Below, in pieces: positions 51,187 to 61,823 of a DNA stretch of 64,000 nucleotides. Both the position numbers and the translations under genes were made by a program. This DNA comes from Micromonospora sp. M71_S20. GTDB lineage: Bacteria; Actinomycetota; Actinomycetes; Mycobacteriales; Micromonosporaceae. Where the stretch lies: assembly GCF_003664255.1 (NCBI RefSeq), contig NZ_RCCV01000004.1, positions 744,001-808,000 on the forward strand, written 5' to 3'. The first letter of the stretch is position 1, and the number at the start of each line of letters is the position of its first letter. The notes below the pieces were generated by a model. That model was not told where the DNA came from. It saw only the letters and a program-made list of their open reading frames with translations, and searched no databases.

Positions 51187-51798
51187 ATGGGCGGTGCCGA
51201 GGCGCCGGTCCGGGTCGACGGCCGGACCGCCCGGGCCGAACGCACCCGGGCGGCGATCGTCGAGGCGCACCTGGCGCTCATCTCCGAGGGCGACCTGCGC
51301 CCGACCGGCGAGCGCATCGCCGAGCGGGCGGGCATCTCGCTGCGGACGCTCTGGACCAACTTCAAGGACATGGAGACGCTGTTCGAGGCCAGCGGCGCGG
51401 AGCTGCTCCGGCAGCAGGACGCCGCCCACCGGCCGATCTCGCCGGCGCTGCCGCTGGCCCGGCGGGTCGACGCGTACTGCCGGCAGCGGGCCCGGCTGCT
51501 CCAGCTCATCGCCCCGTCGGCCCGCGCCGCCCAGATGCGCGAGCCGGTCTCCGGGCAGCTGCGCCGCAACCGCCTCAAGCACATCGCGCGGGTGCGCGAC
51601 GAGGTCGAGCAGCTCTTCGCCGCCGAGCTGGAGCAGGCCGGCCCGGACCGGGACCAAGTGGTGCACGCCCTGGTGGCCGCGAGCATGTGGCCGGCCTGGT
51701 CGATGCTGCGCGACGGGCTGGGGCTGGGGGTGGACCAGGCCCGCGCGGTGATGACCCGGACGGTCGCCGCCCTGCTGGCCGACGTCGGCCCGCGCTGA
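51187..51798 (+). CDS. TetR family regulator
   Basis: 203 aa from ATG 51187 (GAGGAGG at 51172-51178, 8-base spacing); earlier starts at 51160 and 51169 lack a site. Helix-turn-helix TGERIAERAGISLRTLWTNF at about residues 39-58. C-terminal helical ligand domain. It lies between the SDR and LuxR genes and is the best local candidate to bind the TGCATCG-type sites (inference). A TAGACT -10-like box is at 51133. Confidence 0.9.
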   Translation: MGGAEAPVRVDGRTARAERTRAAIVEAHLALISEGDLRPTGERIAERAGISLRTLWTNFKDMETLFEASGAELLRQQDAAHRPISPALPLARRVDAYCRQRARLLQLIAPSARAAQMREPVSGQLRRNRLKHIARVRDEVEQLFAAELEQAGPDRDQVVHALVAASMWPAWSMLRDGLGLGVDQARAVMTRTVAALLADVGPR

Positions 51799-51860
51799 CG
51801 CGCGCCGTGGGAAGGCGGCGTCGCCGGTCTTTCCATCGGGCTACCGATAGGTAACACTCG

Positions 51861-51890
51861 ATTGCATGGTTACTGCATCGTCAGTGCAAT
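51861..51890. promoter_or_regulatory. Third TGCATCG-type site, at the LuxR gene start
   Basis: TGCATCGTCAGTGCA (51874-51888) lies just inside the coding start and matches the sites at 50212 and 50310. An outer repeat ATTGCA...TGCAAT (51861-51890) encloses it and the ATG. Confidence 0.5.
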
Positions 51891-54619
51891 TAGCCGTGTT
51901 GCGCGGCCGGGCCGACGAGTGCGCCGCGATCCGGCGCCTGCTGGGTGACCTGCCCACCGGCGGGGGAGCGCTGCTGGTCCAGGGCGAGCCCGGATCCGGC
52001 CGGAGCGCGCTCGTCGACTACGCCCACCGGCACGCCGGGGGCTGCACCGTCCTTGCCGGCACCGGGCTGCCCGAGGAGGCGGCCCTGCCGTACGCGGGGC
52101 TGCAACGGTTGCTGGACCCGGTGCTCGACCGGGCCGGCGCGCTCCCCGAACAACAGCGGCGGGTGCTGCTGCGGGCGCTGGCCGGCGCGGGCTGCCCCGC
52201 CCACCGGCGCCTGGCGCTCTCCCTGGCCGTGCTCGGCCTGCTCGCCGCCGCCGCGCGGGACCGTCCGCTGCTGTGCACGATGGACGACGTGGACCGGGGC
52301 GACCAGCCCACCGCGGACGCGCTGGCGTTCGTCGCCCGCCGGCTGCGCCGGTCGTCGGTGGCCGTCCTGCTCACCACGGCCGCGGACGTCCCCCTCGGCG
52401 GGATAGCCCGGCACCGGCTCCGCCCGCTCGACGACCGGGACAGCGCCGCACTGCTCGCTGACCGGCTGGCCGGCCGGCCGCCCGCGCCGCCCGTGGCCGC
52501 CGCGCTCGCCGCGGCGGCCGGGGGCAACCCGCAGGCCCTCGTCGACCTGGCCGAGGTGCTCACCCCGGGCCAGTGCCGCGGGGAGGAACCGGTGCCCGGG
52601 ACGCCCCCGCCCGACGGCAGGCTGGGCCGCGCCTACCGGGCCCGCCTGGACCGGCTGCCGGCCGACACCCGCCGCGTCCTGCTGCTCGCCGCGCTCGACG
52701 AGGACGGGGAGCCGGCCACCCTGGTCCGGGCCGCCCGGGCCGCCGACGCGACGGTCGAGGCGCTCGCGCCGGCCGAACTCGCCGGCCTGGTCCGCGTCGA
52801 GCCGCGACGGGTGACCTTCCCGCAGCCCCTCGTCCGGACCGTGGTCCGGGCTGCCGCGCCGCTGGCCGAGCGGCGCGCGGCGCACCTGCTGCTCGCCGGC
52901 GTGCTCGACGGGGCCGGGCACCGGCTGCGCCGGGCGGGGCACCTCGCCGCCGCCGCCCAGGGGCCCGACCCGGCCCTGGCCGCCGAGCTGGAGCAGGCCG
53001 CGATCGAGTGCGAGGGCGCGGGAACGGCGGCCTCGGCCGCGCTGCAACGGGCCGCCGAACTCACCGACGACCCGGCACGCGCCGCCGCCCGGCTGGTGGC
53101 CGCCGCCCGGTACGCCTGGTCGGCCGGCCGGACGCACCGGGCCCGACTGCTGCTGGGGAACCTGCCCGCCGCCTTGGGCGCCACCGAGGCGGGCCGCGCC
53201 GGGCTGCTGCGCGGCGAGCTGGAGCTGCGCGCCGGCCGGCCCCGGTCCGCGCCCGCCACGCTGCTGGCCGCGGCGGACGCGCTGGCCGGCACCGATCGCG
53301 CGCTGGCCCTCGGCGCGCTGGTGCGGGCGGGCGAGGCCGCCTGCTTCACCGGCGACCAGTACCGCTACGCCGACGTCGCCCGGCGGGCGCGGCTGTTGCG
53401 CCGCCCCGACGACCCGCCCGCGACCGAACTGCTGAGCGCCTACGTCGCCGGGACCGCAGCGACCCTGCGCGGCGACCACGAGCAGGCCGGGCCCGCCCTG
53501 CGCCGGGCGGTCGTCCTCGGTGGGCAGCTGACCGGGCCGGCGCTGACCCCCGGGGCCCTGACCTGCGCGGCGGCGGCCGGGCTGCTGGTGGCCGTGGACG
53601 GCGCGGCGCACCGGCTCGCCGAGCGCGCCGTCGAGCTGGCCCGCGAGCGCGGCGAGCTGTCCGCCCTGCCCCGCGCCCTGGAGCTACGGGCGGCCGCCGA
53701 GTACTGGCTGGGCCGGCACGAGGCCGCGACGGACAGCTCCCGGGAGGGGCTGCGGACCGCCCGGGACACCGGCCAGGAGAACTGGGCCGGCGTACACCTG
53801 GGCATGCTGGCGGTACTGGCCGCCATCCGGGCCGACCGCGAGACCGCCCTGCGCCGGATCCGCGAGATCGGCGAGGACCCGGGCGCGCACAGCCGGCCCC
53901 GCGCCCTCGCGCAGTGGGCCCTGGCGGTGCTCGACCTGGTCGACAACCGGCCGGCCGCCGCCGCCGCGCGACTGGCCGCGCTGGCCTCCCCCGGCACGGG
54001 CCGGGGCCAGGTGCTGGTCCTGGTGATGGCCACCCCGTACCTGGTGGAGGCCGCCGCCGCCGTCGCGGACCGGCCGGCGGCCGGCGCCGCCCTCGCCGTC
54101 TTCGACAGGTGGGCCAGCAGTACGGCGAGCCCGTCGCGCCGGGCCCTCTCCGCGCGCTGCCACGGGCTGCTCGCGCCCCGGGGCAGCGCCGAGGCGGAGC
54201 GGGAGTTCCGCACCGCCCTGCGGCTGCACCCGACCGACGCCGGCGCGTTCGAGCGCGCCCGCACCGAGCTGCTCCTGGGCCGGGAACTGCGCCGCAGCCG
54301 CCGTCCCCGCGCGGCGCGCGAGCACCTGCACGCCGCCCGGGAGGCGTTCACCCTGCTCGGGGCGGCCACCTGGGCGGAACAGGCCACCACGGAGCTGCGG
54401 GCGGCCGGGGAGTCGGTCGGCCCGCCGGAGGAGTCGGCTGCGCGGCTGCTGACCGGCCAGCAGTTGCGGATCGCGCAGCTGGTCGCCGAGGGCGCCACCA
54501 ACCGGGAGATCGCCGCCCGGATGTTCCTCTCCACCCGTACGGTCGACCATCACCTCCGCAACATCTTCCACCGCCTCAACATCCGCTCCCGCACGGAACT
54601 GGCCCGCGCCCTCTCCTGA
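51866..54619 (+). CDS. LuxR family ATP-binding regulator (LAL type)
   Basis: 917 aa, ATG 51866, no clear ribosome site, possibly a very short leader. The N-terminal AAA/STAND ATPase has a P-loop GEPGSGRSAL in which Arg replaces the usual Lys. Walker B is LLCTMDDVD. A long alpha-helical TPR-like middle follows, and the LuxR helix-turn-helix is at the C-terminus (LLTGQQLRIAQLVAEGATNR, then EIAARMFLSTRTVDHHLRNI). Activator-type protein for secondary metabolism or catabolism. Regulated genes are unknown; the adjacent acyl-CoA blocks are candidates. Confidence 0.92.
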   Translation: MVTASSVQLAVLRGRADECAAIRRLLGDLPTGGGALLVQGEPGSGRSALVDYAHRHAGGCTVLAGTGLPEEAALPYAGLQRLLDPVLDRAGALPEQQRRVLLRALAGAGCPAHRRLALSLAVLGLLAAAARDRPLLCTMDDVDRGDQPTADALAFVARRLRRSSVAVLLTTAADVPLGGIARHRLRPLDDRDSAALLADRLAGRPPAPPVAAALAAAAGGNPQALVDLAEVLTPGQCRGEEPVPGTPPPDGRLGRAYRARLDRLPADTRRVLLLAALDEDGEPATLVRAARAADATVEALAPAELAGLVRVEPRRVTFPQPLVRTVVRAAAPLAERRAAHLLLAGVLDGAGHRLRRAGHLAAAAQGPDPALAAELEQAAIECEGAGTAASAALQRAAELTDDPARAAARLVAAARYAWSAGRTHRARLLLGNLPAALGATEAGRAGLLRGELELRAGRPRSAPATLLAAADALAGTDRALALGALVRAGEAACFTGDQYRYADVARRARLLRRPDDPPATELLSAYVAGTAATLRGDHEQAGPALRRAVVLGGQLTGPALTPGALTCAAAAGLLVAVDGAAHRLAERAVELARERGELSALPRALELRAAAEYWLGRHEAATDSSREGLRTARDTGQENWAGVHLGMLAVLAAIRADRETALRRIREIGEDPGAHSRPRALAQWALAVLDLVDNRPAAAAARLAALASPGTGRGQVLVLVMATPYLVEAAAAVADRPAAGAALAVFDRWASSTASPSRRALSARCHGLLAPRGSAEAEREFRTALRLHPTDAGAFERARTELLLGRELRRSRRPRAAREHLHAAREAFTLLGAATWAEQATTELRAAGESVGPPEESAARLLTGQQLRIAQLVAEGATNREIAARMFLSTRTVDHHLRNIFHRLNIRSRTELARALS

Positions 54620-54768
54620 CCCCGCTGCCCTCCACCCCGCCCCCGACCGGCGCCGATCATGCAGTCGTGGTGCCCCGCGAAAGCCGCGAAGTGGCACTGA
54701 CCGCCCACCACAAGTCCATGATCGACGCCGGTGGGGGCGGGGAGGGGGAGCGGGGGGTCAGGGGAGGA
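54612..54768. repeat. Long imperfect palindrome between convergent genes
   Basis: Arms 54612-54672 and 54706-54768 pair over about 60 bases with scattered mismatches. Examples: CCCCGCT with AGCGGGG, ACCGGCG with CGCCGGT, GATCATG with CATGATC, GTGGTG with CACCAC. Both stop codons (54617-54619 and 54758-54760) lie inside the arms. Works as a bidirectional terminator, and may be an extragenic REP/MITE-like element. Confidence 0.65.
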
Positions 54769-55827
54769 TCACGGTGCGGGCGCCCTCGCCGCGGGACATG
54801 CGGGCGAAGGCCTCGGGGGCGCCGTCGAGGGTGGTCCGGTCGGTGATCAGGTAGCCGAGGTCGAGGGTGCCGTCGAGCACGGACCGGGCGAGCTCGGGCA
54901 CGTCCCGGTCCGGGTCGGAGGAGCCGTAGACCGAGGAACGCAGGGTCCGGGCCGAGTGGAAGATGTCCAGCGCGCCCAGCCCGACGATGTCGTCCTTGGC
55001 CCCCATGCCGACGACGGTCACCTGTCCACCCCGGCGGGTCGCCCGCCAGGCGGTGCGGATCGTGGCGCTGCGCCCGACGCACTCCAGCGCGTGGTCGACC
55101 CCCCGGCCCCCGGTCCGCTGCCGGACCGCCCGGCTGAGCGACTCGTCGGCGAGCAGGAAGTCGGTGGCGCCGGCCGCGGTGGCCAACGCCGCCTTGGTCG
55201 GGGAGACGTCGACGGCGAGCACCGGGTCGGCGCCGGCGGCGCGCGCGGCGGCGACCACCGACAGCCCCACCCCGCCGAGGCCGATCACGGCCACCGACTC
55301 GCCGGGGGCCACTCCCGCCGTGCGGCGGACCGCGCCGACGCCGGTGAGCACGGCGCAGCCCAGCAGCGCCGCCGCCTCGAACGGCAGCTCCGACGGGACT
55401 TCGATGACGGCGTCCTGCGGCACCACCACCTCCTCCGCGAGGGCGCCGAGGCCGAGCGTGACGTGCAGCGCCTCGCCGGCCGGCGTACGTCCACGGGGGG
55501 CCGAGGGCGACCCGGTGCGCTCGCACAGCCACGGTTCGTCCCGCCCGCAGTACCAGCAGCCGCGGCACGGCGGGGCCCAGTTCAGCACCACGTGCGCGCC
55601 GGGCGCGACCCGCGTGACGGCGTCGCCGACCTCGACCACCACCCCGGCCGCCTCGTGCCCGAGCACCAGCGGGTACGGCGGTGCGAGCGTCCCGTCGACC
55701 ATGGACAGGTCGGAGTGGCAGACGCCGGCCGCCCGGACGCTGACCCGTACCTCGTGCGGGCGGGGGGCGGGCAGCTCGATCTCCTCCACCAGCAGCGGGG
55801 CGTCGACGGCCCGTACGACCAGCGCCC

Positions 55828-55831
<4 letters not shown>
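54758..55831 (-). CDS. Zinc-dependent alcohol dehydrogenase (MDR family)
   Basis: 357 aa, ATG 55831 overlapping the aldehyde dehydrogenase stop (ATGA). Catalytic zinc ligands GVCHSD and GHEAAGVV; structural zinc cysteines [18 protein letters not shown] loop [10 protein letters not shown]. Class III-like long MDR with CVGR and GGQVTVVG. Oxidises an alcohol to the aldehyde used by the co-transcribed aldehyde dehydrogenase. Confidence 0.93.
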
Positions 55832-57246
<1,415 letters not shown>

Positions 57247-57269
57247 CGTGCCCCTCACGTACGTCGGCC

Positions 57270-57290
57270 AAAACTAGCAGCGCAAGTTTT
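57270..57290. promoter_or_regulatory. TetR operator A, AAAACT-N9-AGTTTT
   Basis: Inverted repeat AAAACT...AGTTTT with inner GC/GC pair (AAACT-w-GC-N3-GC-w-AGTTT on one strand), 24 bases before the aldehyde dehydrogenase start. Same design and spacing as operator B at 58023. Confidence 0.75.
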
Positions 57291-57294
57291 GACT

Positions 57295-57960
57295 CTAGTA
57301 CGCGTCGTCGGCCGGCGGGAGGGGTGGCAGCGGCCCGATGTGCTCCTCGTAGGTGCGCGACAGCCCGTGGATGAGCGCGTCGAGGCCCAGCGCGAATGCA
57401 CCCTCGTCCACCCGCTGCTGGTGCTCGGCCAGCCGGTGGGCCTGGGTCAGGTGCGGGTACTGCTCCGCGTACAGCCCGGGGTCCTCGACGAAGCCCCGCG
57501 CGAACGAGCCCAGCGCCGAGCCGGCTACGAAGTAGCGCATGAGCGCGCCGATGTGCGTCGCCCGGGCCGGCGGCCAGCCGGCGGCGACCAGTCCACCGTA
57601 GACCGCGTCGGCCATGGCCAGCGCCGCGGGCCGGCGCCCCGGCCCCCGGGCCAGGTACGGCACGATGTTCGGGTGCGCGGCCAGCGCCGCGCGGTAGGAG
57701 TGCCCCCACCGGCGCAGCGCCTCCCGCCAGTCGACGCTGCCGAAGAACGACACGTCCACCTGGCCGGTGACGCTGTCGGCCACCGCGTCGAGGATCTCGT
57801 CCTTGGTGGCGAAGTGGTTGTAGAGCGAGGGCCCGCGTACCCCGAGTTCGGCGGCGAGCCGGCGGGTGGAGAAGCCCTCCAGCCCTTCGGCGTCGATCAG
57901 CGCGGCGGCGGTCTCGACGATCCGCTGCCGGCTGAGCAGCGCCTGCCGCGGCCGGGGCAT
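57295..57960 (-). CDS. TetR family regulator
   Basis: 221 aa, ATG 57960 with AAGGAGGA upstream. Helix-turn-helix [21 protein letters not shown] (shown in part: [16 protein letters not shown]) at about residues 35-50. TetR C-terminal domain of the TetR_C class. It lies between two copies of one operator, one in front of the ALDH-ADH operon and one on the divergent acyl-CoA dehydrogenase promoter, so it almost certainly controls both. Confidence 0.93.
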   Translation of the reverse strand: MPRPRQALLSRQRIVETAAALIDAEGLEGFSTRRLAAELGVRGPSLYNHFATKDEILDAVADSVTGQVDVSFFGSVDWREALRRWGHSYRAALAAHPNIVPYLARGPGRRPAALAMADAVYGGLVAAGWPPARATHIGALMRYFVAGSALGSFARGFVEDPGLYAEQYPHLTQAHRLAEHQQRVDEGAFALGLDALIHGLSRTYEEHIGPLPPLPPADDAY

Positions 57961-58013
57961 CCGGTCCTCCTTCGCTCGGGGTGGTCCGTCGCAGACTCTG
58001 CCACAACCGGGTC

Positions 58014-58050
58014 TGGACGGAATTAAACTTGCACCGCTAGTTTAAGCCTC
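58014..58050 (+). promoter_or_regulatory. Promoter with TetR operator B, TTAAACT-N9-AGTTTAA
   Basis: Perfect 7-base arms (58023-58029 and 58039-58045), 9-base centre. TAGTTT (58038-58043) can be the -10 and TGGACG (58014-58019) the -35. The start point would fall on the ATG at 58051, so the acyl-CoA dehydrogenase mRNA may be leaderless; no ribosome site is seen. Confidence 0.7.
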
Positions 58051-59199
58051 ATGGATCTGGAACTGTCCGCCGAGCAGGCGGCGGTCCGCCGGCTCGCCGC
58101 GGACTTCGTCGACCGTGAGGTGACGCCGCACGCGGCCACCTGGGACCGCCGCGAGTCCGTGGACCCCGACATCGTCGGCAAACTCGGCGACCTCGGCTTC
58201 CTCGGGCTCACCATCGGCGAGGACGACGGGGGTTCGGGCGGCGACCACCTCTCCTACTGCCTCGTGCTGGAGGAGCTCGGCCGGGGCGACTCCGCGGTGC
58301 GCGGCATCGTCTCGGTCTCCCTCGGGCTGGTCGCCAAGTCCGTCGCCGCGCACGGGACCCCGGCCCAGCGGGAGCAGTGGCTGCCCCGGCTCTGCTCCGG
58401 CGCCGCCCTCGGCTGCTTCGCGCTGACCGAGCCGGACAGCGGCTCCGACGCGGCCGCGCTGACCACCCGGGCGGTCCGCGACGGCACCGACTGGCTGATC
58501 ACCGGCGCGAAGATGTTCATCACCAACGGCACCACGGCCGACGTCGCGCTGGTCTTCGCCCGCACCGGCGGCCCGGGACACCGGGGCATCAGCGCCTTCC
58601 TGGTGCCCACCGACGCCCCGGGCCTGACCCGGCGGGAGATCCACGGCAAGCTGGGCCTGCGCGGGCAGGCCACCGGGGAGCTGCGCTTCGACGGCGTACG
58701 GGTGCCGGAGTCGGCCCTCCTCGGCGAGGAGGGCGCCGGCTTCCGGCTCGCCCTCGCCACCCTGGCCAAGGGCCGGATGTCCGTGGCCGCCGGCTGCGTC
58801 GGCATCGCCCAGGGCTGCCTGGACGCGGCCGTCGGCTACGCCGGTCAGCGCACCCAGTTCGGCAAGCCCATCGCCGGGCACCAGCTCGTGCAGCAGCTGC
58901 TCGCGGCCATCGCCGTCGACACCGACGCCGCGCGGCTGCTGGTGTGGCGGGTGGCGGACCTGATCGACCGGGGCCAGCCGTTCGCCACCGAGGCGTCGAT
59001 GGCCAAGCTCTTCGCCAGCGAGGCCGCCGTCCGCGCGGCCAACAACGCGGTCCAGGTCTTCGGCGGGTACGGCTACATCGACGAGTACCCCGTCGGCAAG
59101 TACCTGCGCGACGCCCGCGTCGCCACCCTCTACGAGGGCACCAGCCAGATCCAGCAGCTGCTCATCGGACGTGCGCTCACCGGCGTCAACGCCTTCTAG
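58051..59199 (+). CDS. Acyl-CoA dehydrogenase
   Basis: 382 aa, ATG 58051. FALTEPDSGSDAAAL and the FAD/substrate segments KMFITNGT and RTQFGKPI are typical. Catalytic base Glu in LYEGTSQIQ near the C-terminus, as in short-chain and medium-chain members. FAD enzyme introducing the 2,3 double bond into an acyl-CoA. First gene of a four-gene plus-strand operon (ACAD, SDR, ACAD, MaoC). Confidence 0.95.
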   Translation: MDLELSAEQAAVRRLAADFVDREVTPHAATWDRRESVDPDIVGKLGDLGFLGLTIGEDDGGSGGDHLSYCLVLEELGRGDSAVRGIVSVSLGLVAKSVAAHGTPAQREQWLPRLCSGAALGCFALTEPDSGSDAAALTTRAVRDGTDWLITGAKMFITNGTTADVALVFARTGGPGHRGISAFLVPTDAPGLTRREIHGKLGLRGQATGELRFDGVRVPESALLGEEGAGFRLALATLAKGRMSVAAGCVGIAQGCLDAAVGYAGQRTQFGKPIAGHQLVQQLLAAIAVDTDAARLLVWRVADLIDRGQPFATEASMAKLFASEAAVRAANNAVQVFGGYGYIDEYPVGKYLRDARVATLYEGTSQIQQLLIGRALTGVNAF

Positions 59200-59214
59200 A
59201 GCCAGGGAGAAACC

Positions 59215-59973
59215 GTGACCAGATTCGCCGACCGGGTCGCCGTCGTCACCGGCGCCGCGCAGGGCATCGGCGCGGCCACCGCGCACCGGCTGGCCGCCGA
59301 GGGCGCGGCGGTCGCCGTGGTCGACCTCGACGCCGGGCGCAGCCGGGCCGTCGCCGACGAGATCGCCGCCGCCGGCGGCCGGGCCGTCGGCATCGGCTGC
59401 GACGTGACCGACGCCGAGGCGGTCGCCGCCATGACCGAGCAGGTCATCCAGGCGTACGGCGGGCTGCACGTGCTCGTCAACAACGCCGGGATCACCCGCG
59501 ACAACCTGCTGTTCAGGATGCCGCTGCCCGAGTGGGAGGCGGTGCTGAGGACCAACCTGACGAGCATGTTCCTCTGCTGCCAGGCGGCGCAGCAGCACAT
59601 GGTGGCCGCCCGCTACGGCCGGATCGTCAACCTCAGCAGCCGCTCCGCGCTGGGCAACCGGGGCCAGGTCAACTACGCAGCGGCCAAGGCCGGCGTGCAG
59701 GGGCTGACCGCCACCCTGGCCGTCGAGCTGGGTCCGTTCAACGTCACCGTCAACGCGGTCGCCCCCGGCTACGTGGCCACCGCGATGACCGCCGCCACCG
59801 CCGAGCGGGTCGGCAGCAGCCCCGAGGAGCACCAGCGGGCGGTCGCCGAGCACACCCCGCTGCGCCGGGTCGCCCAGCCGGCCGAGATCGCCTCGGTCAT
59901 CGCCTTCCTGGCCAGCGACGACGCCTCGTACGTCAGCGGTCAGACCCTGTACGTCAACGGCGGCGCGCGCTGA
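59215..59973 (+). CDS. SDR oxidoreductase, FabG/3-hydroxyacyl-CoA dehydrogenase-like
   Basis: 252 aa from GTG 59215 with AGGGAG upstream, 15 bases after the ACAD stop. TGAAQGIG, NNAG, NLSSRSA and YAAAK (catalytic Tyr, Lys), with C-terminal YVSGQTLYVNGG. In this setting an NAD-dependent 3-hydroxyacyl-CoA dehydrogenase role is plausible. Confidence 0.93.
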   Translation: MTRFADRVAVVTGAAQGIGAATAHRLAAEGAAVAVVDLDAGRSRAVADEIAAAGGRAVGIGCDVTDAEAVAAMTEQVIQAYGGLHVLVNNAGITRDNLLFRMPLPEWEAVLRTNLTSMFLCCQAAQQHMVAARYGRIVNLSSRSALGNRGQVNYAAAKAGVQGLTATLAVELGPFNVTVNAVAPGYVATAMTAATAERVGSSPEEHQRAVAEHTPLRRVAQPAEIASVIAFLASDDASYVSGQTLYVNGGAR

Positions 59974-60007
59974 GCCGCGCGCACCACCGCACCGACCCGG
60001 AGGGGAC

Positions 60008-61180
60008 ATGGACTTCGCGCTCTCGGACACCGAACGGGCCATCCGCGACACGGCCCGCGACTTCATCACCAGGGAGGTCATGCCGCTGGAGCCGGAGCTG
60101 CTGCGGCGCGAACGCGCCCACCGGCCCGGCCTGGAGCCCGACGAGCTGCGCGAGTTGCAGCTCAAGGCGCGGGCGTTCGGCTTCTGGGGGCTGGCCACCC
60201 CCGAGGAGTACGGCGGCATGGACCTGCCCGCCGTCACCCAGTCGCTGATCTGGACCGAGCTCGGCCGCTCGTACGTGCCGTTCCGCTTCGGCGGCGAGGC
60301 CGACAACATCCTGTTCCGGGCCAACGACGCGCAGAAGCGGGAGTTCCTGATCCCGACGATCGAGGGGGAGCGGCGCAGCTGCTTCGCGATCACCGAGCCG
60401 GGCGCGGGGTCCGACGCGGCCAACATCAGGCTCAGCGCCCGCCGCGACGGCGGCGACTGGGTGCTCAACGGCGAGAAGACCTTCATCACCGGCGGCAACG
60501 AGGCCGACTTCGCCATCGTCATCGCGGTCACCGACCGGGAGAAGGGGGCCCGCAACGGCGGCGCCACGGCCTTCCTGGTGGACCGGGCGATGGGCTGGCG
60601 CTCGGAGTTCATCCAGACCATGGGTGAGGGTGGCCCGGCCGCGCTGGTCTTCGACGACGTACGGGTGCCGGAGCGCAACATCCTCGGCGAGCCCGGCCAG
60701 GGCTTCACCCTCGCGATGGAGTGGATCGGCAAGGGGCGCTACACCATCCCCTCGCACGCCGTCGGCATCGCCGAGCGGGCGCTGCGCATGGCGATCGACC
60801 ACGCCACCACCCGGCAGACGTTCGGCCGGCCCATCGGCGACAACCAGGCGATCCAGTGGATGATCGCCGACTCCGAGACCGAGCTGGAGGCGGCCCGCTG
60901 GCTCATCCTGCGGGCGGCCTGGACGGTCGACCAGGGCATGGACCCGCGGCACGCCTCCTCGATGGCGAAGCTCTACGGCGCCGGCATGGTCAACCGGGTG
61001 GTCGACCGGGTGTTGCAGATCCACGGCGGCATGGGCTACACCCGCGAACTGCCCGTCGAGCGGTGGTACCGGCAGGTCCGGCTCTACCGGATCTTCGAGG
61101 GCACCGACGAGATGCAGCGGCTCATCATCGCGCGGGACCTGCTGCGCGGCTACACCCGACTGGGAGGGCACCTGGCATGA
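60008..61180 (+). CDS. Acyl-CoA dehydrogenase
   Basis: 390 aa, ATG 60008 with GGAGGGG upstream. FAITEPGAGSDAAN, EKTFITGGNEAD, QTFGRPIGDNQAIQWM and the catalytic Glu in IFEGTDEMQR. More like the long/branched or 'acyl-CoA dehydrogenase-like' group than its partner at 58051; a different chain length or branch specificity is expected. Overlaps the MaoC gene by ATGA. Confidence 0.95.
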   Translation: MDFALSDTERAIRDTARDFITREVMPLEPELLRRERAHRPGLEPDELRELQLKARAFGFWGLATPEEYGGMDLPAVTQSLIWTELGRSYVPFRFGGEADNILFRANDAQKREFLIPTIEGERRSCFAITEPGAGSDAANIRLSARRDGGDWVLNGEKTFITGGNEADFAIVIAVTDREKGARNGGATAFLVDRAMGWRSEFIQTMGEGGPAALVFDDVRVPERNILGEPGQGFTLAMEWIGKGRYTIPSHAVGIAERALRMAIDHATTRQTFGRPIGDNQAIQWMIADSETELEAARWLILRAAWTVDQGMDPRHASSMAKLYGAGMVNRVVDRVLQIHGGMGYTRELPVERWYRQVRLYRIFEGTDEMQRLIIARDLLRGYTRLGGHLA

Positions 61181-61644
61181 GGACCTTCGACTCCGTCGAC
61201 GAGCTGGCCGCGGCGGTGGGGGAGACCCTCGGCCCGGGGCCGTGGCAGCGGATCGAGCAGGGGCGCGTCGACCTGTTCGCCGACGCCACCGACGACCACC
61301 AGTGGATCCACCTCGACCCGGAGCGGGCCGCCGCCGGCCCGTACGGCGGCACGATCGCGCACGGCTTCCTGACCCTGTCCCTGCTGCCGGCGCTGGTGGG
61401 CCGGCTCTACCGGGTGCGGGGCGTGCGGATGGGGGTCAACTACGGGCTGAACCGGGTGCGGTTCCCCGCCCCGGTGCGGGTCGGCACGGCGGTCCGGGCC
61501 GTCGCCACCATCGCCGAGGTGTCCCCGGTGGCCGGCGGGGTGCAGCTGGTCACCGCCGCGACCGTGGAGTGCGACGCCGGCGGCAAGCCGGTCTGCGTCG
61601 CCGAGACGGTGAGTCGGCTCTACGTGGGGCCGCCGGCCTCCTGA
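61177..61644 (+). CDS. MaoC-like (R)-specific enoyl-CoA hydratase
   Basis: 155 aa, ATG 61177 within the preceding stop. Hot-dog fold with the hydratase-2 motif FADATDDHQWIHLDPERA (catalytic Asp and His) and GTIAHGFLTLSL. Hydrates the enoyl-CoA made by the acyl-CoA dehydrogenases; the SDR can then oxidise the product and the thiolase of the neighbouring block cleave it. Confidence 0.93.
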   Translation: MRTFDSVDELAAAVGETLGPGPWQRIEQGRVDLFADATDDHQWIHLDPERAAAGPYGGTIAHGFLTLSLLPALVGRLYRVRGVRMGVNYGLNRVRFPAPVRVGTAVRAVATIAEVSPVAGGVQLVTAATVECDAGGKPVCVAETVSRLYVGPPAS

Positions 61645-61734
61645 GTGCCGGCGGCACCGGCCGCGCGTGGCGGGAGCCACACCCTTCGCGCCTCATTTGG
61701 GAGCTCCTGCCGCTTTTGTCCATCGGCCGTTCGG

Positions 61735-61758
61735 TTGATATGGCGCCGGCCGTTGGTC
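61735..61758 (+). promoter_or_regulatory. Possible promoter of the sigma factor gene
   Basis: TTGATA (about 61735), about 18 bases, TAGGGT (about 61759), in an AT-richer stretch of the 179-base gap. No clear SigB-type GTTT...GGGTAT pair at correct spacing, so autoregulation cannot be claimed. Confidence 0.35.
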
Positions 61759-61823
61759 TAGGGTGGTGACACTGCGCTCGCCGGTTCCCGGCGTCGCCGC
61801 ATCTGTGGGACAGGAAGGGCAGC

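Noticed and set aside
58042..60732. 896-codon minus-strand frame opposite the acyl-CoA operon
   Set aside because: Shadow of two acyl-CoA dehydrogenase genes and the SDR gene.
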